From contig NZ_AP023396.1 in the NCBI RefSeq assembly GCF_014466955.1, positions 6,014,001 to 6,078,000 on the forward strand: DNA of 64,000 nt, written 5' to 3'. Origin of the DNA: Nocardia wallacei. Lineage in GTDB: Bacteria > Actinomycetota > Actinomycetes > Mycobacteriales > Mycobacteriaceae. A program made the position numbers and the translations under genes. Position 1 is the first letter of the stretch. Each line of letters starts with the position of its first letter. Positions 49,963 to 60,443 of the stretch are shown here, one piece after another. Under the pieces are notes generated by a model, which ran no database searches, was not told the DNA's origin, and was given only the letters and a program-made list of their open reading frames with translations.

Positions 49963-50237
49963 CGGTCGGCTACCCTCTTCCTCTACTAGTGCTCGGCACT
50001 TTGCTCATGCGGCGACTCCCGGTCGACAACCGGAGACCGCCGTAGGTCTGGTCTGGTAATCACGCTGCTTCCGCGCCTGCGCTTCGAGAAGCGCCACAGC
50101 TTTCAGGTGACACAGCGCAATGCTGTCACCGAGCAGCGACTGGCCAAGATTACAGGACCCGCACCCGCCCGGCCAAACCGGGGTCCCGGCGGATCGAAGC
50201 GGGCCCGCACCGATCGGCGCGGGCCCGCCTGCGAATC
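49963..50237 (-). promoter_or_regulatory. Leader of the rplU-rpmA operon
   Basis: 275 bases between the rne stop and the rplU start. It contains an imperfect hairpin, CTCCGGT-TGTCG-ACCGGGAG on the minus strand (50016-50035), and the AGGAAGAGGG ribosome site. L21 genes often have structured leaders; whether this one is a regulatory element I cannot tell. Confidence 0.4.
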
Positions 50238-53200
50238 TCAGTTCGGCTGTTCCGGCGCTCCCGCGGCCCGCCCGGCGGACCGGCGGCGCGGACGGCTGCG
50301 CGGCTCGACCGGAGCGGCGGGGATATCGGTGAAGTCCACGGTCGGCTGCTCCTGCTCCGCACTGGAGAGCACGAACACCGCCGCCTGACTGTCGGTGCTG
50401 AGCGCCGCGCCGGTGCGCGCCACCCGGCGACGCCCCCGGCGCGTGGCCTGGGCACCGGTCTGCTCACCGGCAAGAGCCGCACCGGCGACTCCGGCCGCGG
50501 TCTCGTCGGAAACCCCGGCGCCACCGGTCGCGTCGGCCGCGGCGCCGCCGACGGCAGCAGCCGCGGCATCCACATCAGCGGATTCGGCATCGGTGGATTC
50601 GGCCGCCGCGACGCCGGACTCGACCGTCTCGGGCTCGGCCCCCGAAGTCACGACGGACTCCGGCGCCGCACCGGACACTGCCGGAGTTTCGGACGCCACA
50701 TCGGATTCGGCCGCTGCGGCCTCGCCTGCCGTCGAACTCGGGGCCTCAGCGGCGTTCGCCTCGGCCCGAAGTGCGGCCGACCGGCTGCCACGCCGGGCCC
50801 GCCGCCGCGACCGACCGGGCGTTCCCTCTTCCGAGCCCGCCCGATCGGCGGCCCGGCCCGTGCTCGAATCCGCCTGCGCCGCAGTCGAAGCCACCACCTC
50901 GAGATCGGCCTCGGCGGCTTCCTGCACCGCTTCCGCGGCCGCCACCGCGACCTCGGCCTCGGCGGTCGCCACCGAGGCGGCCTCCTCGGCCTGATGCGCG
51001 GCCATCGCCAGCGCCACCGGGTGCGCCCGCTTGGCGGCCGCGTCCTCCTCGGAATGCGGCTCGGCCGATACGGCGGTGCCGTTGGTGGCGGGCACGGCCG
51101 GGACGGGCGCCGGCGCCTTGTCCTTACGACGGCGCCGACCCTCGCGGCGCCCGCTGCTCTCCTCCGCGGCCGGGGTCTCGACCGGATAGTTGTGCACCAG
51201 GATGCCGCGTCCGTGGCAGTGCTCGCAGGTGGTGGAGAACGCCTCGACCAGACCGGTGCCCAGCTTCTTGCGGGTCATCTGCACCAGCCCCAGCGATGTC
51301 ACCTCGGACACCTGGTGCCGGGTGCGGTCGCGCCCCAGCGCCTCGGTCAGGCGGCGCAGCACCAGATCCCGGTTCGACTCGAGCACCATGTCGATGAAGT
51401 CGACGACGATCATGCCGCCGATGTCGCGCAGGCGCATCTGCCGCACGATCTCCTCGGCCGCCTCCAGGTTGTTGCGAGTGACCGTCTCTTCCAGGTTGCT
51501 GCCACCCGCGCCGGTGAACTTTCCGGTGTTGACGTCGATGACGGTCATGGCCTCGGTGCGGTCGATGACCAGGGTGCCGCCGGAGGGCAGCCACACCTTG
51601 CGGTCGAGCGCCTTGGCCAGTTGCTCATCGATGCGGAAGCTGCCGAAGACGTCGACGTTCGGGTTCTCGTGCCGCTCGACGCGGGCCAGCAGGTCCGGCG
51701 CCACCGTGCGGATGTAGTTCTCCACGGTGGTCCAGGACCGGTCGCCCTCGATGACCAGTTTGGAGAAGTCCTCGTTGAACAGGTCGCGGATCACCTTGAC
51801 CAGCAGGTCGGGCTCCTCGTAGAGCGTCTTCGGCGCTCCCGAGCCGTTCTTGGACTGCTCCTCGATGGTCTTCCAGGTGGCCTGCAGCCGCTCCACGTCG
51901 CGGGCCAGCTCGGTCTCGGCGACGCCCTCGGACGCGGTGCGGATGATGACCCCGGCGTCCTGCGGCACGATGTCGCGCAGGATCTCCTTGAGCCGCTTGC
52001 GCTCGGTGTCGGGCAGCTTGCGGCTGATACCGGTGGACGAGCCGCCCGGCACGTACACCAGGAAGCGACCGGCCAGCGAGATCTGCGTGGTCAGCCGGGC
52101 GCCCTTGTGCCCGACCGGGTCCTTGGAGACCTGCACCAGCACGGTGTCGCCGGGCTTGAGCGCCTGCTCGATCTTGCGCTCCTTGCCGCCGAGCCCGGCG
52201 GCCTCCCAGTTCACCTCGCCCGCGTACAGCACGCCGTTGCGGCCGCGCCCGATGTCGACGAACGCGGCCTCCATGCTGGGCAGCACGTTCTGCACCTTGC
52301 CCAGGTACACGTTGCCGACCATGGACGCCTGGCCACTGCTGGTCACGAAGTGCTCGACGAGGATGTTGTCCTCGAGCACGGCGACCTGGACGGTGGCGGC
52401 CGGATGTTCGGGGAAGGTCTTCTCGCGCACCACCATGACCCGGTCCACCGATTCGCGGCGAGCCAGGAACTCCGACTCGGTCAGGATCGGCGGGCGGCGG
52501 CGGCCGGCCTCGCGCCCGTCGCGGCGGCGCTGTCGCTTGGCCTCGAGCCGCGTGGAGCCGGTGATGCCCTGCACCTCGTCGCCGGAACCGCGGCGCTTGT
52601 TGCGCGGCTCGCGCTCGTGCACGACGGTGTTCGGCGGATCGTCCTCGCTCGCCTCGGGCTCGGCGTCCTCGCCCGCCTTGCGGCGACGGCGACGGCGACG
52701 GCGGCGGCTGGAGCCCTCCGGCACGGCGTCGCCGTCATCGGACCCGTTCTCGGCGGACTCGTCGTCCTCGGCGGCGGAATCGGACTCGGACTCGGAGTTC
52801 TGGTCGTCCTCGGCCTCGTCGTCCTGGTCGCTGTGCTGTTCGCCACGACCGCGACCGCGGCCGCGGCGGCCCCGGCGACGGCGGCGGGAGCGATTGCTGT
52901 CGTCACCGTCGTCGCGGGACTGGTCGTCGTCCCACGCGTTCCCGGCGTCGTCGGCATCGGTGTCGGCGTCTTCGGCCCGCTGTTCGGCCGGTCTGCTCGG
53001 CTCTTCCGGGGCGGGCCGGTCGGCCTCGGCCTCCTCGACCGGCGCGGCCTTCGCTTCCGCGGGCGGGGACTGCCGCTCGGCGCGCAGCTTGCGCCGCATC
53101 TCCTGGGCGGCGGTCGCGTCGGGCGGCAGGAACAGCGGGGCGGCCACCACCGCGGGCGGCTCGAAGGCGACGGGTTCGGGAGCGGGCGGTTCGGGGGCGT

Positions 53201-53675
53201 GGAAGGGGCTGGTGAACAGCGACTGCCGCAGCGGGCGATCCGGGACGGCCAGCGTCTCGGCCGTCTCCGACGAGGGGTCGGCGGACTCCGCGTCACCGCT
53301 CGCTGCCGCCGTGCCGACGGATACCGCGGTCCGCGTCGACGCCTCCGAGCGCTCCGGCTCGGCGGGCTCCGCGGTATCGGCAGGCGCGGCGTCCTCGGCG
53401 GCCGGGGCGCTGCTCGACTCGGACGTCTCGGGGACGAGCGCCTCCCGCACCGATTCGGCCACCCTGCGGTCCAGGCTGGACTGCGCGCTGCGGGCCTCGG
53501 CGCCCAGTTCGGTCAGGTGGGCCAGAATGCGTTTGCTGGTGGTGCCGAGCAGTTTCGCCAGCGCATGGACCCGGATACGTTCGGGCAACTGCGCCGCCTC
53601 CCCTGCCCCGGCCGCCTCGTCAGAAGCGGATTCACCATTACTTTTCGACGTTCCCAGCGGCTCTTGATCGGCCAC
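50238..53675 (-). CDS. rne: Ribonuclease E/G
   Basis: 1145 residues. The N-terminal region (about 25-70, IRVHALAKLLGTTSKRILAH) resembles the IF2-N/rho-type fold seen in actinobacterial RNase E, then a long disordered acidic and arginine-rich stretch (SRRRRRGRRGRGRGRG, RRRRRRRRR). The catalytic core has the S1 domain (MVGNVYLGKVQNVLPSMEAA), VIDVNTGKFTG and MIVVDFIDM (metal-binding Asp), and the Zn-link CEHCHGRG. A long Ala/Glu-rich C-tail follows. It cuts AU-rich single-stranded RNA in processing and decay. The GTG start at 53675 follows GAGGAGATTTC. The 461-base leader has a hairpin near the ribosome site. Confidence 0.96.
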   Translation of the reverse strand: MADQEPLGTSKSNGESASDEAAGAGEAAQLPERIRVHALAKLLGTTSKRILAHLTELGAEARSAQSSLDRRVAESVREALVPETSESSSAPAAEDAAPADTAEPAEPERSEASTRTAVSVGTAAASGDAESADPSSETAETLAVPDRPLRQSLFTSPFHAPEPPAPEPVAFEPPAVVAAPLFLPPDATAAQEMRRKLRAERQSPPAEAKAAPVEEAEADRPAPEEPSRPAEQRAEDADTDADDAGNAWDDDQSRDDGDDSNRSRRRRRGRRGRGRGRGEQHSDQDDEAEDDQNSESESDSAAEDDESAENGSDDGDAVPEGSSRRRRRRRRRKAGEDAEPEASEDDPPNTVVHEREPRNKRRGSGDEVQGITGSTRLEAKRQRRRDGREAGRRRPPILTESEFLARRESVDRVMVVREKTFPEHPAATVQVAVLEDNILVEHFVTSSGQASMVGNVYLGKVQNVLPSMEAAFVDIGRGRNGVLYAGEVNWEAAGLGGKERKIEQALKPGDTVLVQVSKDPVGHKGARLTTQISLAGRFLVYVPGGSSTGISRKLPDTERKRLKEILRDIVPQDAGVIIRTASEGVAETELARDVERLQATWKTIEEQSKNGSGAPKTLYEEPDLLVKVIRDLFNEDFSKLVIEGDRSWTTVENYIRTVAPDLLARVERHENPNVDVFGSFRIDEQLAKALDRKVWLPSGGTLVIDRTEAMTVIDVNTGKFTGAGGSNLEETVTRNNLEAAEEIVRQMRLRDIGGMIVVDFIDMVLESNRDLVLRRLTEALGRDRTRHQVSEVTSLGLVQMTRKKLGTGLVEAFSTTCEHCHGRGILVHNYPVETPAAEESSGRREGRRRRKDKAPAPVPAVPATNGTAVSAEPHSEEDAAAKRAHPVALAMAAHQAEEAASVATAEAEVAVAAAEAVQEAAEADLEVVASTAAQADSSTGRAADRAGSEEGTPGRSRRRARRGSRSAALRAEANAAEAPSSTAGEAAAAESDVASETPAVSGAAPESVVTSGAEPETVESGVAAAESTDAESADVDAAAAAVGGAAADATGGAGVSDETAAGVAGAALAGEQTGAQATRRGRRRVARTGAALSTDSQAAVFVLSSAEQEQPTVDFTDIPAAPVEPRSRPRRRSAGRAAGAPEQPN

Positions 53676-54136
53676 GAAATCTCCTCGGGCCCCCGGGCGC
53701 GTCCCTCCCGTACGGGGAGGTGACGCGGCCGACGCGGGGGCACTGTTCGTTCGCCTCACGCCGCGGGGGCGCGAGGTCCAATGGTCTCGCCCCGCGTGCC
53801 CCGTTATCACCTTGTCGTTCGTCGGTCGGCTAACTGGTCACGCGGCGCCTGGCTGTTGGCTTCAACACCGGATGCGAGCGCTCATCCAGCGTGCCCACCG
53901 GATGGCCGAGTCTTGGTAACCGTCCGTGGGCAGCGATGATCGGCGTCGTACCGCGGTGCCATGGCCGCGACCGCCACCTGCCGCAAACGGCGGGCGTCGA
54001 TCACTTCCACAGCCAGTATCCCACACCGTGCGCCGGGCATTCGCCATCGACGTACTGCCGCGGCGGCGCACGGGCCCCGCGAACCCCGCCGAGCTCCGGC
54101 GGGGTGGCGGCGCCGGGCACGGTGTTCCGGGCGGTC
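53676..54136 (-). other. Long leader/promoter region of rne
   Basis: 461 bases without a convincing gene between ndk and rne. Near the rne start is a stem-loop: GCGTC/CCTCCC, loop GTACG, GGGAGG/T/GACGC (53699-53726), 24 bases before the GTG and close to its ribosome site (53681-53686). RNase E autoregulates through its 5' leader in enterobacteria; a similar role here is only a guess. I see no other strong element. Confidence 0.45.
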
Positions 54137-54553
54137 CTACTGGGGAAGCTCGGGGAACCAGAGCGCGATCTCGCGCTTGGCGGATTCGGGCGAGTCGGAG
54201 CCGTGGACGAGGTTGTACTGGGTCTCGAGCGCGAAGTCGCCGCGGATGCTGCCCGGCACCGCCTTCTCGACCGGATCGGTGCCGCCGGCGATCTGCCGGA
54301 AGGCGCTGATCGCCCGGGGCCCCGCGAGGACCGCCGCCACGACCGGGCCGGAGGTGATGAACTCGATCAGGGAGCCGTAGAACGGCTTCTCGGCGTGCTC
54401 GGCGTAGTGGGCCGCGGCCAGCTCCTCGGACACCGTCTTCAGTTCCAGCGCCGCGACCTTCAGTCCCTTGCGCTCGATGCGGGTGATGACCTCACCGATC
54501 AGCCCCCGGGCCACGCCGTCGGGCTTGATGAGTACCAACGTCTGCTCAGTCAC
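54137..54553 (-). CDS. ndk: Nucleoside diphosphate kinase
   Basis: 138 residues, standard length. [20 protein letters not shown] at the N-terminus; active His in [16 protein letters not shown] near the C-terminus. It balances NTP pools through a phospho-histidine. GTG start at 54553. Same strand as folC and DUF4233; the gap to DUF4233 holds a long hairpin, so ndk may have its own promoter. Confidence 0.97.
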   Translation of the reverse strand: MTEQTLVLIKPDGVARGLIGEVITRIERKGLKVAALELKTVSEELAAAHYAEHAEKPFYGSLIEFITSGPVVAAVLAGPRAISAFRQIAGGTDPVEKAVPGSIRGDFALETQYNLVHGSDSPESAKREIALWFPELPQ

Positions 54554-54598
54554 GGCGACACTCTAGCTGTGTTGTCTGGCGGCGCCTTCGGCGCCGCG

Positions 54599-54692
54599 GG
54601 TTCGCGGCCCCCTGTGGCTCGGTTTTCAGCGGACGAGACTCGCGCTTCGCGCATGCGCTTCGTCCGCTGAAAACCGAGCCGGGCCGCGAACC
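54599..54692. repeat. Long REP-like hairpin between DUF4233 and ndk
   Basis: A 94-base nearly perfect inverted repeat. Outer arms GGTTCGCGGCCC (54599-54610) / GGGCCGCGAACC (54681-54692); inner arms GGCTCGGTTTTCAGCGGACG + A (54616-54636) / T + CGTCCGCTGAAAACCGAGCC (54660-54680); a 5-base bulge on one side and a 23-base loop. A small GGCGCC-TTC-GGCGCC hairpin flanks it. It would end or protect the DUF4233 transcript; its GGTTTTC-GCGGA core recurs in the hairpin at 59348. Confidence 0.85.
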
Positions 54693-54750
54693 GTACCGGC
54701 TGGCCTTGGGCGGATGGTCTTTGGACGGATGGTCTTTGGACAGATCGGCT

Positions 54751-55140
54751 TCAGGCTCGCTGGCTCGGGAGGAGGCCCTGGTCCATGCGGCGGCGGACAT
54801 CGGAGCGCAGGACGAGGATGAAGGCCCAGACCGCGGCGAAGACTACGCCGATCACGAAGATCGAAATATGGATGAAGCCACCCAGCAGGAGCAATACCTG
54901 TAGGCCGAGGTTGAATGGCAGTGCCCACGACCGCCGTTGCAGGCCCGCCCCGAGGATCATCAGTACGGCCAGGCCCACCAGGCACGCCACCGACCACCAG
55001 GCCAGGCCGCCGCCGACCGATGCCACCACCGGCAGTGCCAGCAGGACGGTGATCGCCTCCAGCACCAGCGCACCGGCCATCACGCCGCGCAGGCCCTTCC
55101 ACGGATCGGCCGCGGGCGGCGGGACTTCCTGATCACTCAT
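54751..55140 (-). CDS. DUF4233 membrane protein
   Basis: 129 residues, four membrane helices (about 16-35 LRGVMAGALVLEAITVLLAL, 41-62, 68-87, 92-114). The position between folC and ndk is the fixed place of DUF4233 in actinobacteria. Function unknown. The start at 55140 lies 13 bases after folC, so the two are co-transcribed. Confidence 0.9.
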   Translation of the reverse strand: MSDQEVPPPAADPWKGLRGVMAGALVLEAITVLLALPVVASVGGGLAWWSVACLVGLAVLMILGAGLQRRSWALPFNLGLQVLLLLGGFIHISIFVIGVVFAAVWAFILVLRSDVRRRMDQGLLPSQRA

Positions 55141-55153
55141 GGTTGTGCCTGCC

Positions 55154-56605
55154 TCATGCGGGATCCTTTCCGAACAGGGAGCGCGCCGCACCGGCGGTGA
55201 CGACCGAACCGGTGACCACGATGCCCGCCCCGGACACCGGTTCGCCGGATTCGGCGGCCTCCTCCGCGATCGCGATCGCGGTCTCGACGGCGTCGGTGAG
55301 GGTGGTGGCGGTGACGACGCGTTCGTCGCCGAAGCGCTGAACCGCCAGATCGGCCAGATCGTCGGCGGCGAGGGCGCGCGGAGAACCGTTGGTGGTCACC
55401 ACGATCTGGTCGAGCACCGGCTCCAGCGCGGACAGGATGCCCGCAGCGTCCTTGTCCGCCAGCACCGCGACCACGCCGACCAGCTTCCGGAAGTCGAACT
55501 CACCGGTCAACGTCGCCGCCAATGCCTGAGCGCCGGCCGGATTGTGCGCGGCGTCGATGAAGATGGTCGGCGCGCTGCGCATCCGCTCCATCCGCCCGGG
55601 GCTCACCGCGGCCGCGAATCCGGCTCGCACGGTGTCGATGTCGAGTTGTTTCTGCGCGCCCGCGCCGAAGAACGCCTCCACCGCCGCCAGCGCCAGCGCC
55701 GCGTTGCGTGCCTGGTGCTCGCCGTGCAGGGGCAGGAAGATCTCGTCGTACACCCCGCCCAGCCCCTGAATCTCGAGCACCTGGCCGCCGACCGCGACGC
55801 GCCGCGACAGCAGCCGGAACTCCGCGCCCGCCCGGGCCACGGCCGCGTCGGCGGTCACGGCCCGGCGCAGCAGCACGTCCATCGCCTCGGGGTCCTGCTC
55901 GGCGATGACGGCGACGGTCTCGCGCGGCACCAGCGGATCCTCGGGCGCCTTCTTGATGATCCCGGCCTTCTCCCCCGCGATGGAGGTCAGGTCCGGGCCA
56001 AGATACTCGGTGTGGTCCAGCCCGATCGGGGTGATGACCGCGACCTGACCCTCGACGACGTTGGTGGCGTCCCAGGTGCCGCCCATGCCGGTCTCGATCA
56101 CCGCGACATCGACCGGAGCCTCCGCGAACGCGGCATAGGCCATGCCGACGAGTACCTCGAACTTGCTCATCCGCGGCCCACCGGCATCCTGCGACTGGCG
56201 ATCGATCATCTCGACGTAGGGCTGCAGCTCGCGATAGAGCTCGACGTAGCGTGCCGGGCTGATCGGCTGATTGTCGACGGCGATGCGCTCGGTCGCCAGC
56301 TGCAGATGCGGGCTGGTGAACCGGCCGGTGCGCCGGTGCATCGCGGTGAGCAGCGCGTCGATCATCCGGGTGACCGAGGTCTTGCCGTTGGTGCCCGCGA
56401 CCTGGATCGCCGGGTAGCCGCGCTGCGGCGAGCCCAGCACATCCATCAGGGTGGCGATGCGGGTCAGCGAGGGTTCGATCTCGGTTTCGCCCCAGCGCTG
56501 GTCGAGTTCGGCCTCGACCAGGGCCATCTCGGCGAGATCGACCGGAGACGGTCCCGAATGCAGGCGTTCGGCCCCGCCGCGCTGCCGCTCCGGTTCGTCG
56601 TTCAC
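55154..56605 (-). CDS. folC: Folylpolyglutamate synthase / dihydrofolate synthase
   Basis: 483 residues of the Mur-ligase fold. ATP loop VAGTNGKTSVTRMIDALL, RTGRFTSPHLQLATERI, ETGMGGTWDATNVV, and the C-terminal FIDAAHNPAGAQALA (His and Asn of the ligase). It adds glutamate to dihydropteroate or folates. The GTG start at 56605 follows AAGGGAG, 22 bases after valS; longer frames run into valS and are rejected. Confidence 0.95.
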   Translation of the reverse strand: MNDEPERQRGGAERLHSGPSPVDLAEMALVEAELDQRWGETEIEPSLTRIATLMDVLGSPQRGYPAIQVAGTNGKTSVTRMIDALLTAMHRRTGRFTSPHLQLATERIAVDNQPISPARYVELYRELQPYVEMIDRQSQDAGGPRMSKFEVLVGMAYAAFAEAPVDVAVIETGMGGTWDATNVVEGQVAVITPIGLDHTEYLGPDLTSIAGEKAGIIKKAPEDPLVPRETVAVIAEQDPEAMDVLLRRAVTADAAVARAGAEFRLLSRRVAVGGQVLEIQGLGGVYDEIFLPLHGEHQARNAALALAAVEAFFGAGAQKQLDIDTVRAGFAAAVSPGRMERMRSAPTIFIDAAHNPAGAQALAATLTGEFDFRKLVGVVAVLADKDAAGILSALEPVLDQIVVTTNGSPRALAADDLADLAVQRFGDERVVTATTLTDAVETAIAIAEEAAESGEPVSGAGIVVTGSVVTAGAARSLFGKDPA

Positions 56606-56627
56606 ACCGCTCCCTTCCTGGTGATGG

Positions 56628-59312
56628 TCACTTGCGCGCCGCGATCTCGTCCAGCCGCGCCCCGATCCGCGCCACCTCCGATTCCGCGACCTCCCGGCGG
56701 CCGCGGATCTTGGCGACGACCTGATCGGGCGCCTTGGCCAGGAACGCCTCATTGCCGAGCTTGGCGGCGGTGCTCGCCAGTTCCTTCTGCGCGGCCGCGA
56801 GATCCTTCTCCAACCGGCGGCGCTCGGCGTCCAGGTCGACCGTGCCGGAGGTATCCAGTTCCACCGTCACGGTACTGCCGGACAGCCGCACCTCGACGGC
56901 GGCGGTGGCCGAGAAGCCGTCACCGGGCTCGGTGAGGCGGGCCAGCGCGGCGATCTCCGCGCGCAGTCCGTTCAGGTCGGCGGCCTCGATGCCGACCAGC
57001 TGCGCGGCCACCTTCTGCTTGTCGGTGAGGCCCTGGTCGCTGCGGAAGCGGCGGATCTCGGTGATGAGCTTCTGGGCGTCGGCGATTCGCCGGGCCGCGA
57101 CCGGGTCGGCGGCGACCCCGGTGGCCTGCGGCCACTGCGCGATCACGATCGATTCGCCGCCGGTGAGGGCCTGCCAGAGCGTCTCGGTGACGAACGGGAT
57201 CACCGGGTGCAGCATCCGCAGCAACGCGTCCAGCACGCTGCCCAGCACCACGCGGGTGCTCCCGGCCCGCTCCTCGGATTCGGCGAACTGCACCTTGGCC
57301 AGCTCCAGGTACCAGTCGCACAGTTCGTCCCAGGCGAAGTGGTACAGCGCCTCGCACGCCTTGCCGAATTCGTAGCGGTCGAACGCCGAATCCGTCTCGG
57401 CGCGAACCTCTTCCAGGCGATCGAGGATCCAGCGGTCGGCGTCGGTGAGCGCGTCCCGGCTCGCGACCGTCCCCGCGACGGCGCCGTTCATCAGCGCGAA
57501 CTTGGTCGCGTTGAACAGCTTGGTGATGAAGTTGCGCGAGGCCTGCACGTGCGCCGGGCCGACCGACAGGTCGCTGCCGGGCTGCGCGCCCCGCGCGAGC
57601 GTGAAACGCGTTGCGTCGGCGCCGTATTCGTCGATCCAGTCCAGCGGATCGATACCGATGCCCTTCGACTTGGAGTACTTGCGGCCCTGCTCGTCGCGAA
57701 TCAGTCCGTGCAGGAAGACATCCCGGAACGGCACCGGCGCCGCCCCCGGCTGCTTGCCCGCGGCGATGGCCGGATCGTCGGCGACGAACGTGCCGAACAT
57801 CATCATCCGGGCGACCCAGAAGAACAGGATGTCGTAGCCGGTGACGAGCACGCTGGTGGGATAGAACTTCGCCAGCTCGGGTGTGGCGTCGGGCCAGCCC
57901 ATCGTGGAGAACGGCCACAGCCCGGAGGAGAACCAGGTGTCGAGCACGTCCGGATCCTGCACGTAGCCCTCGGGCGCCTGCTCGTCCGGACCGACGCAGA
58001 TGATCTCGCCCTCGGGGCCGTACCAGATCGGAATGCGGTGGCCCCACCACAGCTGCCGCGAGATGCACCAGTCGTGCATGTCGTCCACCCAGGCGAACCA
58101 GCGCGGCTCCTGACTGGGCGGGTGAATCACGGTGTCGCCGTTGCGCACCGCGTCTCCGGCGGCCTTGGCCAGCGACTGCACCTTCACCCACCACTGCATC
58201 GACAGCCGCGGCTCGATCGGCTCGCCGCTGCGCTCGGAATGGCCCACGCTGTGCACGTACGGGCGCTTCTCGGCGACGACGCGGCCCTCCGCGGCCAGCC
58301 GCTCGCGCACCTTCAGCCGCGCCTCGAACCGGTTCATCCCGTCGAATTCCGTGCCGGTGCCGGTGATTCGGCCGGATTCGTCCATGATGGTCGGCATCGG
58401 CAGCTGGTGGCGCAGACCGATCTCGAAGTCGTTGGGGTCGTGGGCCGGCGTGATCTTCACTGCGCCGGAACCGAATTCGGGGTCGACGTAGTCGTCGGCG
58501 ACGATCGGGATCTGCCGTCCGGTGATGGGGTGGTAGAGGGTGGTTCCGATGAGCGATTGGTAGCGCTCGTCGTCGGGGTGCACGGCCACGGCGGTGTCGC
58601 CGAGCATCGTCTCGACCCGGGTGGTGGCCACGATCACGTGCGGCTCGTCGTCGTTCAGGGAGCCGTAGCGCAGCGACACCAGCTCGCCCTCGACGTCCTT
58701 GTAGTTCACCTCGATGTCGGAGATGGCGGTGCGTAGTTCCGGCGACCAGTTCACCAGCCGCTCGGCGCGGTAGATGAGACCGGCGTCGAACAGCCGCTTG
58801 AAGATCGTCTGCACCGCGCGGGACAGGCCGTCGTCCATGGTGAAGCGGTCGCGGCTCCAGTCGACGCCGTCGCCGAGGCGGCGCATCTGGCCCTGGATGG
58901 CGCCGCCGGATTCGCGCTTCCAGTCCCAGACCTTGTCGATGAACAGCTCGCGGCCGAAGTCCTCTTTCGTCTTGCCGTCGACGGCGAGCTGCTTCTCCAC
59001 GATGGTCTGGGTCGCGATGCCGGCGTGGTCCATGCCGGGCAGCCACAGCACCTCGTACCCCTGCATCCGCTTGCGGCGGGTGAGCAGGTCCATGAGGGTG
59101 TGGTCGAAGGCGTGGCCCATGTGCAGATTGCCGGTGACGTTCGGCGGCGGCAGCACGATCGAGTAGGGCGGCTTGTCGCTGTCGGCGCGGGCGGTGAAGT
59201 AACCAGCGGCTACCCAGCGCTCGTACAGCTCGGCCTCCACCTCGCCGGGATTCCAGCTCTTGGGGAGGGCATCGGCACGATTACGTGAGTTCTCAGAGGC
59301 TGTGCTGGTCAC
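56628..59312 (-). CDS. valS: Valyl-tRNA synthetase
   Basis: 894 residues. HIGH-type motif HMGHAFDH (about 65), editing (CP1) domain, KMSKS-type motif KYSKSKG, anticodon-binding domain and a C-terminal coiled coil (about 825-890, [20 protein letters not shown]). It charges tRNA-Val and edits threonine. The GTG start at 59312 is weakly supported by a ribosome site, but no later start would keep the conserved N-terminus. Confidence 0.97.
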   Translation of the reverse strand: MTSTASENSRNRADALPKSWNPGEVEAELYERWVAAGYFTARADSDKPPYSIVLPPPNVTGNLHMGHAFDHTLMDLLTRRKRMQGYEVLWLPGMDHAGIATQTIVEKQLAVDGKTKEDFGRELFIDKVWDWKRESGGAIQGQMRRLGDGVDWSRDRFTMDDGLSRAVQTIFKRLFDAGLIYRAERLVNWSPELRTAISDIEVNYKDVEGELVSLRYGSLNDDEPHVIVATTRVETMLGDTAVAVHPDDERYQSLIGTTLYHPITGRQIPIVADDYVDPEFGSGAVKITPAHDPNDFEIGLRHQLPMPTIMDESGRITGTGTEFDGMNRFEARLKVRERLAAEGRVVAEKRPYVHSVGHSERSGEPIEPRLSMQWWVKVQSLAKAAGDAVRNGDTVIHPPSQEPRWFAWVDDMHDWCISRQLWWGHRIPIWYGPEGEIICVGPDEQAPEGYVQDPDVLDTWFSSGLWPFSTMGWPDATPELAKFYPTSVLVTGYDILFFWVARMMMFGTFVADDPAIAAGKQPGAAPVPFRDVFLHGLIRDEQGRKYSKSKGIGIDPLDWIDEYGADATRFTLARGAQPGSDLSVGPAHVQASRNFITKLFNATKFALMNGAVAGTVASRDALTDADRWILDRLEEVRAETDSAFDRYEFGKACEALYHFAWDELCDWYLELAKVQFAESEERAGSTRVVLGSVLDALLRMLHPVIPFVTETLWQALTGGESIVIAQWPQATGVAADPVAARRIADAQKLITEIRRFRSDQGLTDKQKVAAQLVGIEAADLNGLRAEIAALARLTEPGDGFSATAAVEVRLSGSTVTVELDTSGTVDLDAERRRLEKDLAAAQKELASTAAKLGNEAFLAKAPDQVVAKIRGRREVAESEVARIGARLDEIAARK

Positions 59313-59347
59313 CGTGCGATTCTAAGGAGGGGGGCCGAATACCCGAA

Positions 59348-59390
59348 GGGCGGGGTTTTCGGCGGATGAGGGACACCGAAAACCCCGCCC
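59348..59390. terminator. 15-bp hairpin downstream of the thioredoxin-reductase-like gene
   Basis: GGGCGGGGTTTTCGG (59348-59362), a 13-base loop, CCGAAAACCCCGCCC (59376-59390), perfect. It lies between the stop of the FAD protein (59500) and the valS start. No U-run follows. The core GGTTTTCGGCGGATGAG matches the hairpin at 54616 (GGTTTTCAGCGGACGAG), so both may come from one repeat family. Confidence 0.65.
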
Positions 59391-59499
59391 ACGAGATTCA
59401 GACTACCGCCGATCCCGACCCGGTCGCACTATCCATATGCAATTCTCAGGTTTTGCCCGAAACCGTTGCGTTGGTGCGGGTTTGCCTCTCGGCCGCGGC

Positions 59500-60417
59500 T
59501 CAGGAAGCGGGTGAGACCTCGGCCTCGACCAGATCGGCGTTGATCGCCATGGCCGCCGCCGAGGCCGCGCCCGCCGCGGTGATCACCTGGGCCCGCGGAT
59601 CGGCCACATTGCCCGCCACCCACACGCCCGGAACCGAGGTGCGACCCGAGGCGTCGGCGACCACCCAGCCCTCGGCGTCCAGAGCGCAGCCGAGCGCCGA
59701 CAGCACGGTGTTGTCCGGGACGAAGGTCGGCGCGACGAACACCACCGAGCGGGGCACGACCTCGCCGTCGGCGAGCCGCACGCCGCACACGCGGTCGTCC
59801 TCGACGACCAGTCCGGCCACCTCGCCCTCGACGATTCGCACGCCGCGGCCGATGATGCGGTGGCGCTGCTCGGCGGTCAGCGTCATGGTGTGTGGGAAGA
59901 AGACGAGGTCCGCGGACCACTGCGGGAGCAGCAGGGCCAGGTGTACCGCGCGGGCCAGGGCGCCCGGCTCGGTTCCGCCGATGAGGCCGAAGGGCCGATC
60001 CGACACCTCGTAGCCGTGACAGTACGGGCAGTGCAGCACGTCGCGGCCCCAGCGTTCTCGCACGCCCGGCAGGTCCGGCAACTCGTCCCGCAGGCCGGTC
60101 GCGACGAGTATCCGGTGCGCCCGCAGTTCCCGGCCACCGGCGAGCCGCACGGTGCAGCCGGGCCCGGCGTCGACCACCCGATCATCGATCAGCTCCACCC
60201 CGTACCCGGCAACCTCGCGGCGTCCGGCGGCGAGCAGTTCGCCCGGCGGCATGCCGTCGCGGGACAGGAAGCCCTGCATGTGTTCGGCCGGCGCGTTGCG
60301 CGGCTGCCCGGCGTCGACCACCGCCACCCGCCGCCGTGACCGGCCCAGGACCAGCGCCGCCGACAGTCCGGCCGCGCCGCCGCCCACGATCACCACGTCG
60401 TATCTCGTCTCGCTCAT
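59500..60417 (-). CDS. NAD(P)/FAD oxidoreductase, thioredoxin reductase-like
   Basis: 305 residues. FAD loop VVIVGGGAAGLSAALVLG, redox-type CPYC motif in LHCPYCHGYEV, second dinucleotide loop GLIGGTEPGA, and the FAD-site end GVWVAGNVADPRAQVITAAG. This is the low-molecular-weight thioredoxin reductase fold with an active CxxC, but its thiol partner is unknown; the TrpB-type gliotoxin-like members look similar. Start at 60417. It is divergent from an XRE-cupin regulator with a 26-bp palindrome between. Confidence 0.88.
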   Translation of the reverse strand: MSETRYDVVIVGGGAAGLSAALVLGRSRRRVAVVDAGQPRNAPAEHMQGFLSRDGMPPGELLAAGRREVAGYGVELIDDRVVDAGPGCTVRLAGGRELRAHRILVATGLRDELPDLPGVRERWGRDVLHCPYCHGYEVSDRPFGLIGGTEPGALARAVHLALLLPQWSADLVFFPHTMTLTAEQRHRIIGRGVRIVEGEVAGLVVEDDRVCGVRLADGEVVPRSVVFVAPTFVPDNTVLSALGCALDAEGWVVADASGRTSVPGVWVAGNVADPRAQVITAAGAASAAAMAINADLVEAEVSPAS

Positions 60418-60443
60418 GCTCGCGACGGTGCCGCATCGGTGCC

